A stretch of 64,000 nt of DNA from JAKIWV01 sp963773945 (GCA_963773945.1 CAVZDD010000005.1:926963-990962); one strand, 5' to 3'. Counted from the first letter of the stretch, positions 9,348 through 18,216 are shown. The notes: a model not told the origin generated them from the letters alone. A program made the numbers and translations.

Positions 9348-10144
9348 GGGTTTTCGTCCTTGTGGGAATCTTCCCCGCCGACGATCACCATGTTGCCACG
9401 GGAATCGTGGAGGACCTCGACTCGGACCCCATAGAGCGCGGTGAGACTATCGGTCGTCAGGACTTCGTTTGGGGCTCCGGTGGCAACGTGGCCGTTGGCA
9501 ATGTAGATGACCTTGTCCAAGCAGTGGATGAGCGGATTGATGTCGTGGGCCACGAGCAGTGTTGCGACGCTCCGAGTGCGCACGAGTCGATTGACCAATT
9601 GAACGAGTTCCTCAGCGCGTCGGATGTCGAGGCTGGCCAGCGGTTCATCTAGCAGCAGCAGTTCGGGACGGCCGGCGAGCGCTTCGGCGAGGAATATCCG
9701 CTGGAGTTCGCCTCCCGAGAGAGCGCCGAGGGATTTCTTCCCGAGTTCCGTGGCGCCTACCGACTCGAGAGCTTCTTCCGCCGCCAGGCGCTCGGCGCGG
9801 AACATCGTCGGGGTTACGTTCGGGATCCAGCGGTTCCCCGAATATCCGAGCCGCACGAGTTGCTCCGCCTCGACGTTGGTGTCCCGGTCCACCGTGTGAC
9901 TCTGGGGGACGTACCCAATCCTCGGGTTGCCCCGGCGAGGGGTGCGTCCAAAGAGCTCTAACTGCCCGGCTTCGGGCCGAACCAAGCCAAGGAGCAGGCG
10001 GAACAGGGTCGTCTTTCCGGCGCCGTTCGGGCCGATGACGGCCACAAACTCACCCCGATTGATTCGAAAATTTGCGTCGCTCCAGACGGTGTGTCCTAGA
10101 TACCCAACTTCGAGGTGGTCGGCGCGGGCGATCTCAACCGGCAC
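9344..10144 (-). CDS. Metal ABC transporter ATP-binding protein (ZnuC/MntA type)
   Basis: 266 residues with a full set of ABC ATPase motifs: Walker A GPNGAGKT (about 38-45), Q-loop VPQSHTV (about 79-85), signature LSGGELQRI (142-150), Walker B ELLLLDEP (161-168) and the H-loop in LLVAHDIN. It energises the ABC-3 permease. The gene lies 38 bases after the binding-protein stop and overlaps the permease start. Confidence 0.93.
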   Translation of the reverse strand: MPVEIARADHLEVGYLGHTVWSDANFRINRGEFVAVIGPNGAGKTTLFRLLLGLVRPEAGQLELFGRTPRRGNPRIGYVPQSHTVDRDTNVEAEQLVRLGYSGNRWIPNVTPTMFRAERLAAEEALESVGATELGKKSLGALSGGELQRIFLAEALAGRPELLLLDEPLASLDIRRAEELVQLVNRLVRTRSVATLLVAHDINPLIHCLDKVIYIANGHVATGAPNEVLTTDSLTALYGVRVEVLHDSRGNMVIVGGEDSHKDENP

Positions 10145-10182
10145 GGGGCAGGCTCTCCTGCGTCAAGCCTTGGCGCCCCGCA

Positions 10183-11268
10183 TCACTGGCCGAGGGCGTT
10201 GGCGTTGAGTGCGTTCTGAAGGGCGTCTAATTCTCCCATCATCCAGTCCTGGAACGAAACGTCCGGGGGCTGAATGGTCTCGGTGACGCCAAAAGTAGTG
10301 ACGTTGTACTCCGCCGCGATGGCCTTCATGTTCTTCGTGATGGGAGTCACGGTCTGCTCGTTGTAGACCAGCACCTTGACGTTACCACTCTCGAGCTGAC
10401 ACTGAAACTCCACCACGCTAGGGTCGGGGGGATCGTTGCCTTCCGCGATCGCCTCCATGAAGGCCGGCGGCGAGACCAGGTCCAGGTCGGTCGCGTTGGC
10501 CAGATAGACGAAGATGCTCTCTGTCGAAGCGACCTCGGTCCCGTGGAACTGATCCTTGATCTGAGTTACCCGTGAGTACAGCGATCCGAGCGAGGCGGTC
10601 AGGTTGTCATACTGGGCGGTAAAGTAGCCTGTAAGGGACGGGGCGATCGTGGTAAGATTGTGGAACATCCAAGCCACCGTATCGTTCACATACGTCGGAT
10701 TGTACCACAGATGGGGATTACCCGTGACGATCCCGCCGTTGACGCTCACTCCGAGGCTGTCGCCTACGTTCAAAATGGTCTGATTACTGTCGCCATCCGA
10801 TGCGATGAGCCCGGTAGCCCACTGGTCGTATCCCACGTTGTTCACGATCACATACTGGGCGTTCTTGATCGCGATCGCGTCGGAGTCGTTGGCCTGATAC
10901 TCGTGCGGGTCCGTATTGGGGTCGGTGACGATGCTCGTCACGTTTACGTGCGTTCCGCCCAGTTGAGAGACTAGACTCCCCCAGAAGTTCTCGGCCGCAA
11001 CTGCCTGGATCACCGGACCGGGAGTCGCTGGGTTGGCCGGCTCAGTCCGATCGAGCGTCTGGGTAGGTTGAGGCGTGGCACGCACGGCGGTGGGTTCCGG
11101 AGGCCTCGAAGGGGAGCTCGGACCCTTCAAGGCGGGGCTCAACCCGGAGGTTGACTGAGAGCCGCACGGCGACGCCGGCGCACCCAGAACATAGCCCACG
11201 TAGATCCCCGTCCCAACCAGAGCACAGACGATGACCACCGCGACGATGATCTGAGAGTTTCTTTGCAT
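10183..11268 (-). CDS. Metal ABC transporter substrate-binding protein (ZnuA/TroA family)
   Basis: 361 residues from the ATG at 11268, two bases after the regulator stop. The N-terminus is a membrane anchor (about residues 6-28). A Pro/Ser/Thr-rich linker of about 60 residues follows, then the TroA-like bilobed domain. Metal-ligand positions visible are the His of TDPHEYQ and the His of NPHLWYNP. A YNEQTVTP stretch supplies the acidic region of the C-lobe. It would capture Zn2+ or Mn2+ at the outer membrane face and deliver it to the permease. The metal cannot be told from sequence. There is no His-rich loop, which leans slightly away from a classical ZnuA. Confidence 0.9.
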   Translation of the reverse strand: MQRNSQIIVAVVIVCALVGTGIYVGYVLGAPASPCGSQSTSGLSPALKGPSSPSRPPEPTAVRATPQPTQTLDRTEPANPATPGPVIQAVAAENFWGSLVSQLGGTHVNVTSIVTDPNTDPHEYQANDSDAIAIKNAQYVIVNNVGYDQWATGLIASDGDSNQTILNVGDSLGVSVNGGIVTGNPHLWYNPTYVNDTVAWMFHNLTTIAPSLTGYFTAQYDNLTASLGSLYSRVTQIKDQFHGTEVASTESIFVYLANATDLDLVSPPAFMEAIAEGNDPPDPSVVEFQCQLESGNVKVLVYNEQTVTPITKNMKAIAAEYNVTTFGVTETIQPPDVSFQDWMMGELDALQNALNANALGQ

Positions 11269-11270
11269 CC

Positions 11271-11702
11271 TCAAGCCCCCGTGTTCCTGTCCGAGCACGG
11301 GGTGATCGGCGCTCCGTGAGGACACACGGAGGGGTGGCCCTCCGCGGCACAGAGTTGTTCCACGGTATGGTGAGAGATGGCGAGATCGACCTCACGCGCC
11401 GCTTCACAAGTGGCTTCGGGAGCCAGGCCCAGCTGACTAAACAGGCTCTCGGCTACGCGGTGATGACGCTGATATTCGACCAAAGTGGTCCGACCCCTCG
11501 GGGTTAGCCGCGACTTCCCGCGATGCCGCGCGATCAGCCCCATCGCTTCGAGTGGGGTCAGGTAGCCCAATGCGGAAGGGGGACTCACCCGCAGCGACGC
11601 GGCCGTGCTTTTGAGGGGGACTCCGTGGTCGGCCGTCTCTCCGCCGGCGATGGCCCGAAGCGCGTCGACTTGGCGGCGAGTCAGGCGTTGAAGCGTCTCC
11701 AT
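11271..11702 (-). CDS. DtxR/MntR-family metal-dependent transcriptional regulator
   Basis: 143 residues. The N-terminal winged helix (RRQVDALRAIAGG, VPLKSTAASLRVSPPSALGYL, GLIARHRGKSRLTPRG) is followed by the dimerisation domain with HHRVAESLF and the family signature HPSVCPHGAPI. The C-terminal SH3-like domain is absent, as in MntR-type members. In my hand alignment the usual Cys and Glu-His metal ligands of the dimerisation helix are Arg, Asp and Leu (AREVDLAIS). The metal site may therefore be altered. It is the first gene of the importer operon and probably controls it through the palindrome just upstream. Confidence 0.85.
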   Translation of the reverse strand: METLQRLTRRQVDALRAIAGGETADHGVPLKSTAASLRVSPPSALGYLTPLEAMGLIARHRGKSRLTPRGRTTLVEYQRHHRVAESLFSQLGLAPEATCEAAREVDLAISHHTVEQLCAAEGHPSVCPHGAPITPCSDRNTGA

Positions 11703-11723
11703 TCTTGTTCCCAGGCGCGAACA

Positions 11724-11751
11724 CTATATATCGGTAGTCCTAATTATTAGG
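11724..11751 (-). promoter_or_regulatory. TATA box and palindromic operator of the metal-uptake operon
   Basis: On the minus strand a TATA box (GATATATAG, 11724-11732) lies 22-30 bases before the regulator ATG at 11702, so the mRNA is probably leaderless. Seven bases further upstream is a perfect palindrome, CCTAAT-T-ATTAGG (11739-11751). TTAGG/CCTAA half-sites are the hallmark of DtxR-family operators. A second, imperfect pair, TTAGG-N5-CCGAA, overlaps it (11747-11761). I infer metal-responsive autoregulation. Confidence 0.75.
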
Positions 11752-11842
11752 TATTGCCGAATTATGGTGACCGGTCTCAGGTGACCCTAATCGGGCAAAG
11801 CGAACTCCCTGGGGAGATCAAATCCGGTCCCTGAGCACAGTC

Positions 11843-12631
11843 CTACGAGTCCAACGGGACACGGAGGGACGGAGTCGGAGTACCTTTTTGGAGCACGCCG
11901 AGCTTGCTCAGCCAGGTCTTGGGACGCTGGCCGGCCTCCGCCGAAAACTCAGAGAACGCAGGAGTCCAGTCGACATCGTCGGACATGAGCCATCCGCCCC
12001 GGGCGACATACGGCCAAGCCGTCCGGTACTCCCAGATCTGGTGGTCGTGGGAGTGGTCCGAGTCGTGGTAGAAGAATCCGACATGGCCGAGGTCCTTGAG
12101 AAGGGCGGGAAGCAGTTCCTTCGCATCTCCAAGCTGAAGCTTCCAACGGCCGGTGAGTCCCATCTGCTTCACCACGACACCGGTCTGGTCCACTTCGGCG
12201 ACGTAACTGCGGTCTGGGACTCCGTCGGCATTCATTTGTCCGCCTGGTGTCATGCAGGGCAGGTCAATCGAGTAAAGTGTTCCTTTCTGGTTCGCGTCGA
12301 GGGCCATGAGCCAGTAGGCGCTCGACATGCCGAAGTGCACACCCGTCTCCACAATGATGTCGGGTTTGGCCAGACGGGTGAAGTTGTAGAGCACCTCGTT
12401 AAGCCAGGGAGAGATGCTGTATCGCTTTTCGAGGCCGCACTCTCGCACGGCCCGATCGACCCTCCGACGACGCTCCCGGGCACCGGGAAGCGGCTTGACG
12501 CCGTACGTGTGGTAGAACTCCCGGTCCAGCCTCCAGGGAACAATGGTCTGGGCCTTGAATTCCCGCCAATAGGCCGCTAGGGTCTGCCCGATACTCGTCA
12601 AGCTCGGCCAACCAGTCAGCCGCCAGCTCAA
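11843..12631 (-). CDS. Class I SAM-dependent methyltransferase (Methyltransf_24 / cephalosporin hydroxylase-like)
   Basis: 262 residues. The SAM loop is IIVETGVHFGMSS, followed by WLMALDANQKGTLYSIDLP and the second acidic strand FFYHDSDHSHDHQIWE. The His/Asp cluster after that strand is typical of the metal-binding TylF/cephalosporin-hydroxylase-like branch. The protein is a distant paralogue of the one at 15442-16245 (shared IVETGV...W..AL.AN..G.L.S pattern). Members modify sugars or secondary metabolites. The true acceptor is unknown. It is monocistronic. Confidence 0.75.
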   Translation of the reverse strand: MSWRLTGWPSLTSIGQTLAAYWREFKAQTIVPWRLDREFYHTYGVKPLPGARERRRRVDRAVRECGLEKRYSISPWLNEVLYNFTRLAKPDIIVETGVHFGMSSAYWLMALDANQKGTLYSIDLPCMTPGGQMNADGVPDRSYVAEVDQTGVVVKQMGLTGRWKLQLGDAKELLPALLKDLGHVGFFYHDSDHSHDHQIWEYRTAWPYVARGGWLMSDDVDWTPAFSEFSAEAGQRPKTWLSKLGVLQKGTPTPSLRVPLDS

Positions 12632-12826
12632 GACGGGCGGGGCATTACCCTTGCGTCAATCACGTCTCAATGACGGGCCGCACTTATCCCACCCCTCCGG
12701 ATTGCTGCCGAACGGGGTCTCATCGTACAGCTTGCGACCAGCTAGGCCAAGAAGGGACGCTGAGAGAATCCGCCTCCTCGGCGAAGTATTTCTCGTAGGC
12801 ACGCTGCTTTTTATACCAGCTGAATG

Positions 12827-12836
12827 ATGTATAAAT
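12827..12836 (+). promoter_or_regulatory. TATA box of the small surface protein gene
   Basis: ATGTATAAAT (12827-12836) lies about 34-43 bases before the ATG at 12870. A second A/T box, TTTTTATA, occurs about 16 bases upstream. The region between the divergent neighbours is otherwise without genes. Confidence 0.5.
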
Positions 12837-12869
12837 GCGCATCGGACCGGTCCGGTGCTCGGATAGAAT

Positions 12870-13391
12870 ATGGGTTTCAAACTGCGCCGGAGAAGTGTCT
12901 ACATCGGAACAATTGTCGCGTTGCTTGCAATGGTCGCTGGGCTAGCCGTTGCGGCCGTTTCAGGAATTGTGTTCACCACAGGAACGGGAAACCAGAACTT
13001 CGGATCGATTACAACCGGGAACACGATCTACTCCTCGGCCTCAACCGTCACACTGTCCCTAGTTTCCGGGGACGGACTTACAAATGGATGCCTCCTAACC
13101 ACGACCTATGCGGGATCTGCTGCGAACATCCCCGTAGTCGGAACCGGAACAACTTGCCTTGCGTCAAACGAGTGGTACGACCAGCTGACGTTTACCGGCG
13201 TAAACGTACCGGCCTCCGCTTCGGACACGTTCTGGATTGGGGTCAACGGTGCAGCGGCGGGCGCAGGGTTCACCGTGATCGGTTCAGGGACCGCAATTGT
13301 TGGCGGTACTCTAAACATCTATATCGACGACGGCCCAACGTCGGGCGCTCCGGCCATTACGTCGGTCGACGTAACGGTCACCGGTTCGTAG
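12870..13391 (+). CDS. Small archaeal secreted/surface protein with an N-terminal signal anchor
   Basis: 173 residues. A basic start (MGFKLRRRS) is followed by a hydrophobic helix (about 10-30), then a beta-rich mature part dominated by Gly, Thr, Ser, Val and Ala with two Cys. The layout and length are like archaellin/pilin or camelysin-type proteins (CalY-like: signal, then about 140 residues). I cannot show a prepilin-peptidase site. It has its own TATA box and is followed by a perfect hairpin, so it is a stand-alone and possibly abundant product. Confidence 0.7.
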   Translation: MGFKLRRRSVYIGTIVALLAMVAGLAVAAVSGIVFTTGTGNQNFGSITTGNTIYSSASTVTLSLVSGDGLTNGCLLTTTYAGSAANIPVVGTGTTCLASNEWYDQLTFTGVNVPASASDTFWIGVNGAAAGAGFTVIGSGTAIVGGTLNIYIDDGPTSGAPAITSVDVTVTGS

Positions 13392-13410
13392 AGAGCTGGG
13401 ATGGAACGGC

Positions 13411-13434
13411 GGCAGGGGCTGACAAGCCCCTGCC
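13411..13434 (+). terminator. Terminator-like hairpin
   Basis: A perfect 10-bp stem (GGCAGGGGCT / AGCCCCTGCC) with a GACA loop, 20 bases after the stop codon of the small surface protein. No long T-tract follows directly; the nearest is CTTTTC at about 13468. It could be a terminator or an mRNA-stabilising hairpin. Confidence 0.6.
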
Positions 13435-13590
13435 TAACCCTCCTTCGAATGCCGGAGAGATCACCCCTTTTCATTTAGGCAGTTAGATTTCCAGCGAAGA
13501 AAATTTCACCGGGGCTCTGGCCGCCTCTGGCGCACGGGACGAATCAGCCGTAAAGGGAGCGCGGTAGGATGCTGAGCTGAGGAGATCCAG

Positions 13591-14889
13591 CTATCCTGGG
13601 GCCGGCGCCGACGTCCGCGCGGTAGAACCCCGCGGTAGGGGGTATCTTAGGATAGCGGCTACCCCGCCAAATGCCTTGGATAGCATCTCGCCCTCTTCGC
13701 TTTCGGCCGACACGAGACGGACAATGGTGCCGGAGTCTGCTGCTTTCCGGAACAGCTGCTCAACGTAATCCTCCTCGGAGACAATCTCCGGTGGAGAGCC
13801 CCCGCATTTGGGGCACGGGGCAGATGCCACCTTCTCCACCTCGGCGTCGGCGAGGGTGCGGGTAAATTCGTGCCCGCAGGAACTGCACTTGAAATGAACC
13901 CGCTTCTTCCGGAGACCCTCGGAAACGAGGAGGGTTTCCACGGCCCCGGCGTCGAGCGCGCCCAGGACTTCCGCCTCCCCATAGGCCGCTAGGCCGACCT
14001 CCGATTTCCGGACCTCGTTCAGGAACCGCTGGACGAGCCGCTTCTCGTCGTGGATCTCGAGGCCGTGCAGCGTCTGCGTCGCCTTCTCGACCAGCTCCTT
14101 CAGCCCATACTCGTCGGTGTAGCCCGTATCGAAGTGGGGTTGCACCACCTTCTGCAGGAGCTCGTAGTGCAGGTAGCCCTCCTTCACTAGCACGTCCTTG
14201 GTGGAGCCGGGGCCGCCGAGCAGGATCCCCTTGAGGACGTCCTTCTTCGGCAGAAATAGCTCGTTCGCCATCTCCCCGACGCGGACGAAGAAGTCGTGGG
14301 CCGCGTGCTCGATGAGGCGCTCGAATCGATGTTGGGACTGACCCCCCCGCCCGTGCTTCGAGGGGACCTGCGACTGCTTGTTCCGGAGCGCCTCGATCCG
14401 CTTGCCGCGCAGGAACCCGAGCGTTACCTCCGCCCGGTCGAGCACGATGAGGCCCCAGAGCTCGGGCTCGTGCACCATCGAGACCAGCGGGTCCAGGAAG
14501 AACGTCGAATCGCAACGGTACAGGTAGGTGTTGAGCGGCTCCGGAGGCTCCACGATGAAGGTGACTGGCACCGATTTGTCGGCCCCGACGGCCTTGCTGC
14601 CCACGAAGAAGGCCACCCCCTTGGAGGGTGCCTCCTTGAACTGCCGGACCCGCCCCATGAGCGACTCGATCGCCCACATCACGTTCTTCCGCGTCGTGCG
14701 GCTCTTGATGTTCGAGCTCTGCGCGTATTCGTTCCGCAGGTAGGCCATCACATCGGAGAGTTGCTTCGCCGGCGGCACGTAGAGCGAGATCAGCTCGGTC
14801 GCCCGGCCGCGGGCGCCGGCGATCTCATCCAGCTTGCGCTTGAAGGTGTACCGGGCCAGCTGCGTGTCCAGCTCGGGGGCGGCGGTCAT
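13591..14889 (-). CDS. prf1: Peptide chain release factor aRF1
   Basis: 432 residues, close to the usual archaeal length of about 415. It recognises all three stop codons in the ribosomal A site and triggers release of the peptide. The NIKS stop-codon motif is at residues 60-63, the catalytic GGQ at 182-184 (GRGGQSQHRF), and the zinc-binding mini-domain has two CxxC pairs (335/338 and 359/362). It is transcribed after thioredoxin, 69 bases downstream, and may be in one unit with it. Confidence 0.97.
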   Translation of the reverse strand: MTAAPELDTQLARYTFKRKLDEIAGARGRATELISLYVPPAKQLSDVMAYLRNEYAQSSNIKSRTTRKNVMWAIESLMGRVRQFKEAPSKGVAFFVGSKAVGADKSVPVTFIVEPPEPLNTYLYRCDSTFFLDPLVSMVHEPELWGLIVLDRAEVTLGFLRGKRIEALRNKQSQVPSKHGRGGQSQHRFERLIEHAAHDFFVRVGEMANELFLPKKDVLKGILLGGPGSTKDVLVKEGYLHYELLQKVVQPHFDTGYTDEYGLKELVEKATQTLHGLEIHDEKRLVQRFLNEVRKSEVGLAAYGEAEVLGALDAGAVETLLVSEGLRKKRVHFKCSSCGHEFTRTLADAEVEKVASAPCPKCGGSPPEIVSEEDYVEQLFRKAADSGTIVRLVSAESEEGEMLSKAFGGVAAILRYPLPRGSTARTSAPAPG

Positions 14890-14958
14890 TCAGGCACCCG
14901 AGGCGCTACGGACCGGGGCGGCAGTCGACGGGAGGGCGCCCGTCCCGGCGCGAGGCAG

Positions 14959-15276
14959 TCACAGCAGCTGTTGGACGTGTTCGGAGATCGTGTCTTCGGG
15001 GTAGGCCCCGACGATCCGGTCGACGAGCTTGCCCTGCTTGTAGAACAGGAGGGTCGGGATGCTCATGATCCCGAGCGCGCCCGCCTTCTCGGAGTTGTCG
15101 TCCGAGTTGAGCTTCCCGAAGGCGACTTTGCCACCATACTTCTCCGCGAGCCGGTCGACGATCGGCGAGACCATCTTGCAGGGGCCGCACCAAGGCGCCC
15201 AGATGTCGATCACGACGGCGTCGTTCTGCTGGGTGAACTTGTCGAAGGTGGCGTTGTCCAGTGTGGAGACTGTCAT
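14959..15276 (-). CDS. trxA: Thioredoxin
   Basis: 105 residues with the active site WCGPCK (Cys30, Cys33), an early VVIDIWAPW strand and the cis-proline in IMSIPTLLFYK. It is a standard single-domain cytosolic thioredoxin that reduces protein disulfides. An A/T box on the minus strand (TTTAAAGG, around 15319-15326) is a plausible promoter. Confidence 0.95.
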   Translation of the reverse strand: MTVSTLDNATFDKFTQQNDAVVIDIWAPWCGPCKMVSPIVDRLAEKYGGKVAFGKLNSDDNSEKAGALGIMSIPTLLFYKQGKLVDRIVGAYPEDTISEHVQQLL

Positions 15277-15441
15277 GTTGCGATTACTCCCGTGGGGTAG
15301 GTCAACGAGTACGTCCGCCTTTAAACGGTTGCCGTGGAATCGTTGTAACTGGAGGGCGGACGGTGCGGTCTCTCACTCCCGGAAGACTCCGACCGTTCCT
15401 CGGCCAGATGGGTAATGTAGAAGAATGCCATTCCCCGGCTG

Positions 15442-16245
15442 ATGGAACCTGAGTCTCCTCCATCGGTCGTTTCCATGTCGACTGGGGCCTCTTCGATCAC
15501 GCGGCCGCCCTCCCTGCGGAGTCGTCCGCCGGTGCTCCTCCGTCCCGCAATGCGCCGCGCGATCCGGCAGCGAATGGTGCGTTTCCGGCAGCCATCGATC
15601 GACCGTCTGGCGGTGCTAGCCGGACGGTCCGCCTCCGAGATTCAGGGATACCGGCGCGAGCTCGCGTCCAGCGAGATTCCCGATCTGCTGATCCAGCGCG
15701 GTGCCAGCCTGCCGTTCACCCAGGAATTCCCCCAGGCGGGGTTGCTCTATCTCCTGGTGCGGAGTCAGCGCCCAAGAATCGTCATCGAAACCGGCGTGCG
15801 GCCCGGCTACACCACGGCCTGGATCCTGGCCGCTTTGGAAGCGAATAGGGAAGGCGTCCTCCACTCGCTCGGACCCGGTCCCACCGGGCACCGGAGCCAA
15901 GCGGTGCGAGAAGTAACCGTCGGACAATTTGTCCCGCCCTCCCTCCGGGGGCGGTGGACGCTCGTGCTCGGGAACACCGAGGATAACCTCCGCGACCTGC
16001 TGGCGCAGCAGCGGCCGGTCGACCTCTTCCTATCGGACAACGGACCCAATGCCGACTGGGCCCGTTTCGAGCTGCATTCTGCGTGGGGCTCGCTCTCGCC
16101 GCGGGGAATTCTGCTCGCCCACCACGTCGATGCGAACCCGGCCTGGGCCGACTTCTGCCGGGCACAGGGGGTGGCCGAACAGATCCTCGATCCGGGCCCG
16201 CCCCGACTCGGGGCCGTATCGATGGTCCACGGCCCGGGCCGGTGA
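15442..16245 (+). CDS. Putative class I SAM-dependent methyltransferase
   Basis: 267 residues from the ATG at 15442; ATGs at 15475 and 15550 are alternatives. The first 45 residues are Ser/Pro/Arg-rich and probably disordered. The core shows a Rossmann pattern, IVIETGVRPGYTTAWILAALEANREGVLHS, followed by WTLVLGNTEDNL and DLFLSDNGP. It lacks the HDSDHSH cluster of its relative at 11843. The acidic residue after strand 2 is replaced (SLGPGP), so SAM binding may be weakened. Function unknown. Confidence 0.65.
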   Translation: MEPESPPSVVSMSTGASSITRPPSLRSRPPVLLRPAMRRAIRQRMVRFRQPSIDRLAVLAGRSASEIQGYRRELASSEIPDLLIQRGASLPFTQEFPQAGLLYLLVRSQRPRIVIETGVRPGYTTAWILAALEANREGVLHSLGPGPTGHRSQAVREVTVGQFVPPSLRGRWTLVLGNTEDNLRDLLAQQRPVDLFLSDNGPNADWARFELHSAWGSLSPRGILLAHHVDANPAWADFCRAQGVAEQILDPGPPRLGAVSMVHGPGR

Positions 16246-16259
16246 GCGCGGCGCGGTTC

Positions 16260-16778
16260 CTACCGCTCGAGCTCCTCGATCAGGTGCTGCACCGCGGGCA
16301 GGACGAGCTTTTCGAGCGCGGTACGCACGGCACGTTCCGAGCCCGGCAACGCGAAGACCGGCTTGTCCCGAACGAGAAACAGGGAGGCTCGGCTCAGCAT
16401 CGCGAGCGGTCCGACCTCCTGGTAGCTCAGCGTGCGGTAGAGGTCGCCGAACCCCTCCAGCCGGCGTCCGCCCATCGCTTCGAGCGCCGCAACCGTGAGG
16501 TCGCGGGAGCTCACCCCCGTACCGCCGACGGTGATCGTGGCCTCGACGGGAATCTCCTTGAGGTACGGGTCGAGCTTGTCGCGCACGTCGGCGACACTGT
16601 TGGCGACCAGGTCATAGTGCAGGACCGTGTGGCCGGCCTGACGGAGGAGGTCGCGCGCCAGGTGGCCCGAGGGGTCATCGTCCGGGGTATGAGTGTCCGA
16701 GACGCTCAACACGACGAAGCCGACGGAACGGTCGCCGCCCAGGTGGTGTCGCCCCCCCGCCGGTTTGGTTTCTGTCAT
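16260..16778 (-). CDS. moaB: Molybdopterin adenylyltransferase-like protein MoaB/MogA
   Basis: 172 residues from the ATG at 16778; the frame upstream is the moaC gene in another register. Signatures are the N-terminal SVGFVVLSVSDTHTPDDD, the molybdopterin-binding TVGGTGVSSRDLTVAALEAM loop and the C-terminal LPGSERAVRTALEKLVLP. Family members adenylylate molybdopterin before metal insertion. The start overlaps the moaC stop (ATGA), so it is co-translated with moaC. The molybdenum hydroxylase operon at 36-41 kb is a likely client. Confidence 0.9.
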   Translation of the reverse strand: MTETKPAGGRHHLGGDRSVGFVVLSVSDTHTPDDDPSGHLARDLLRQAGHTVLHYDLVANSVADVRDKLDPYLKEIPVEATITVGGTGVSSRDLTVAALEAMGGRRLEGFGDLYRTLSYQEVGPLAMLSRASLFLVRDKPVFALPGSERAVRTALEKLVLPAVQHLIEELER

Positions 16779-17231
16779 CGTGTTCGTCCCGAGATTGGCC
16801 GTTTCTCCTTCGCCACGACCCGGATGGGTCCGAGTCGGGTCCCCGGATATCCTCCGCCGCGAGTTTTCTCCAGGTACTTGACCATGTCCCATACAGTGAG
16901 AAGGGCCACCGTGGCCCCGACGAGCGCCTCCATCTCAACTCCTGTCCGCCAGAGGGCCTCCGCCTCCGCCTCCACTCGAACTCCCGTTCGGGTCGACCGG
17001 ACCTCGACCCGGCTCGCCGGTGAGCGGGATAGAGTGGCAGTGGGGGATCAGCTCCGGAGTGTGACGCATGGCCATCATGCCGGCGAGTTCGCCCGCGAGG
17101 AGAGGGTCCCCCTTCTCCACCCGCCCGGCGCGGATGGCCTTGCGGCTTTTTTCGGTGAGAAGGAGCGCGCCCTCCACCACCGCCCGGCGGTAGACGACGG
17201 GTTTCTGATGGACGCGGCGTTGGGCGGTCAC
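16775..17231 (-). pseudogene. moaC: moaC (cyclic pyranopterin monophosphate synthase) with a one-base frameshift
   Basis: The N-terminal half is read from the ATG at 17231 and contains the YRRAVVEG, GDPLLAGELAGMMAMRHTPELIP and HCHSIPLTG motifs. The C-terminal half, in another frame, runs to the stop at 16775 and contains RTGVEMEALVGATVALLTVWDMVK. Removing one base near 17016-17018 joins them as IPLTGSRVEVRSTRTG, giving about 152 residues, the normal MoaC length. The catalytic Cys-His region and the Glu/Asp/Lys residues lie on different halves, so as written the enzyme would be dead. Because the C-terminal half still overlaps moaB by ATGA, I suspect a sequence indel rather than true decay. Confidence 0.85.
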
Positions 17232-17235
17232 GGAG

Positions 17236-18216
17236 TTACCGGCTCCGGCCCTTCAGCGTAGCGATGCGAGCGAGTACCGACTCGAGCTGGATCCGGTCGG
17301 AGGCGCCCTGTGCGAGCCGGAAATCCAGGTCGGCGAGGTGCTGGATGAGCAGGATCTTCTCCCCGGCGGGAATAGGCGGTCCCGGTTCCCCCACGACGTA
17401 GCTGTGCAAGGACCGGAGGATATCCTCCCCGCTGGCCCCCCGCTCCACGAACAGGCGGAACAGCTGTTCCCGCGCGGCGAGAAAATCCCCCTCCAAGGCC
17501 GTTCCGAAGATCGCCTCTACCTCGTCGCGCATCGGAGCCGTGACGACGTCGCGGATGGCCGAGATATCGACTCGGTCCCGGAACGTGGCGGCCAGCTGCA
17601 ACAAGTTGATCGCCCGACGGAGGTCCCCGTCACTCGCCTCGATGATCGCTTGGTAGGCATCGGGCGAGACATCCCGTTTCTCCGCCGTGGCGATGCGCTT
17701 CAGCTGGTCCTGGATCTGGTCGGGCGAATAGATACGGAATCGGAAGACGGCGCAGCGGGACTGAATCGGCTCGATGATCCGGGACGAGTAGTTGCAGGAC
17801 AGTATGAAGCGGCACGCGGCCGAGTACCGTTCCATAAGCCGGCGCAGCGAAGCTTGGGCCTCCGCCGTGAGATTATCGGCCTCGTCAAGGAAGAGGATCT
17901 TGAACCCCCCGCCGATCGGCGCGCTGCGGGCATAGCTCTTGATCGTCGTGCGGACCGTGTCGATCCCGCGCTCGTCCGACGCATTCAGTTCCAGGAAGTT
18001 CTGGCGCCAATCCTCGCCAAACAGGTCACGCGCGAGCGCGATCGCGGCCGTGGTCTTCCCCGTGCCCGGGGGTCCAGCGAGCAGAAGATGCGGCATCGAG
18101 CGTTTCTGCGCGTAGGCGCGGAGCACGGGCACAATGCTCTCCTGGCCGACCATGTCGGCGAGGCTCTTGGGACGATACTTCTCGACCCAGACTGTGTCCC
18201 GTTCTTGCGCCGGCAT
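17236..18216 (-). CDS. rfcS: Replication factor C small subunit (clamp loader)
   Basis: 326 residues from the ATG at 18216 (another ATG lies five codons upstream). It is a AAA+ ATPase that loads the PCNA clamp together with RfcL. RFC boxes are visible: WVEKYRPKSL, Walker A GPPGTGKT (48-55), Walker B LFLDEAD (108-114), sensor 1 FILSCNYSSRI and the SRC motif (153-155) providing the trans-acting arginine finger. It lies four bases upstream of moaC on the same strand and is divergent from the S49 peptidase gene. Confidence 0.96.
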   Translation of the reverse strand: MPAQERDTVWVEKYRPKSLADMVGQESIVPVLRAYAQKRSMPHLLLAGPPGTGKTTAAIALARDLFGEDWRQNFLELNASDERGIDTVRTTIKSYARSAPIGGGFKILFLDEADNLTAEAQASLRRLMERYSAACRFILSCNYSSRIIEPIQSRCAVFRFRIYSPDQIQDQLKRIATAEKRDVSPDAYQAIIEASDGDLRRAINLLQLAATFRDRVDISAIRDVVTAPMRDEVEAIFGTALEGDFLAAREQLFRLFVERGASGEDILRSLHSYVVGEPGPPIPAGEKILLIQHLADLDFRLAQGASDRIQLESVLARIATLKGRSR

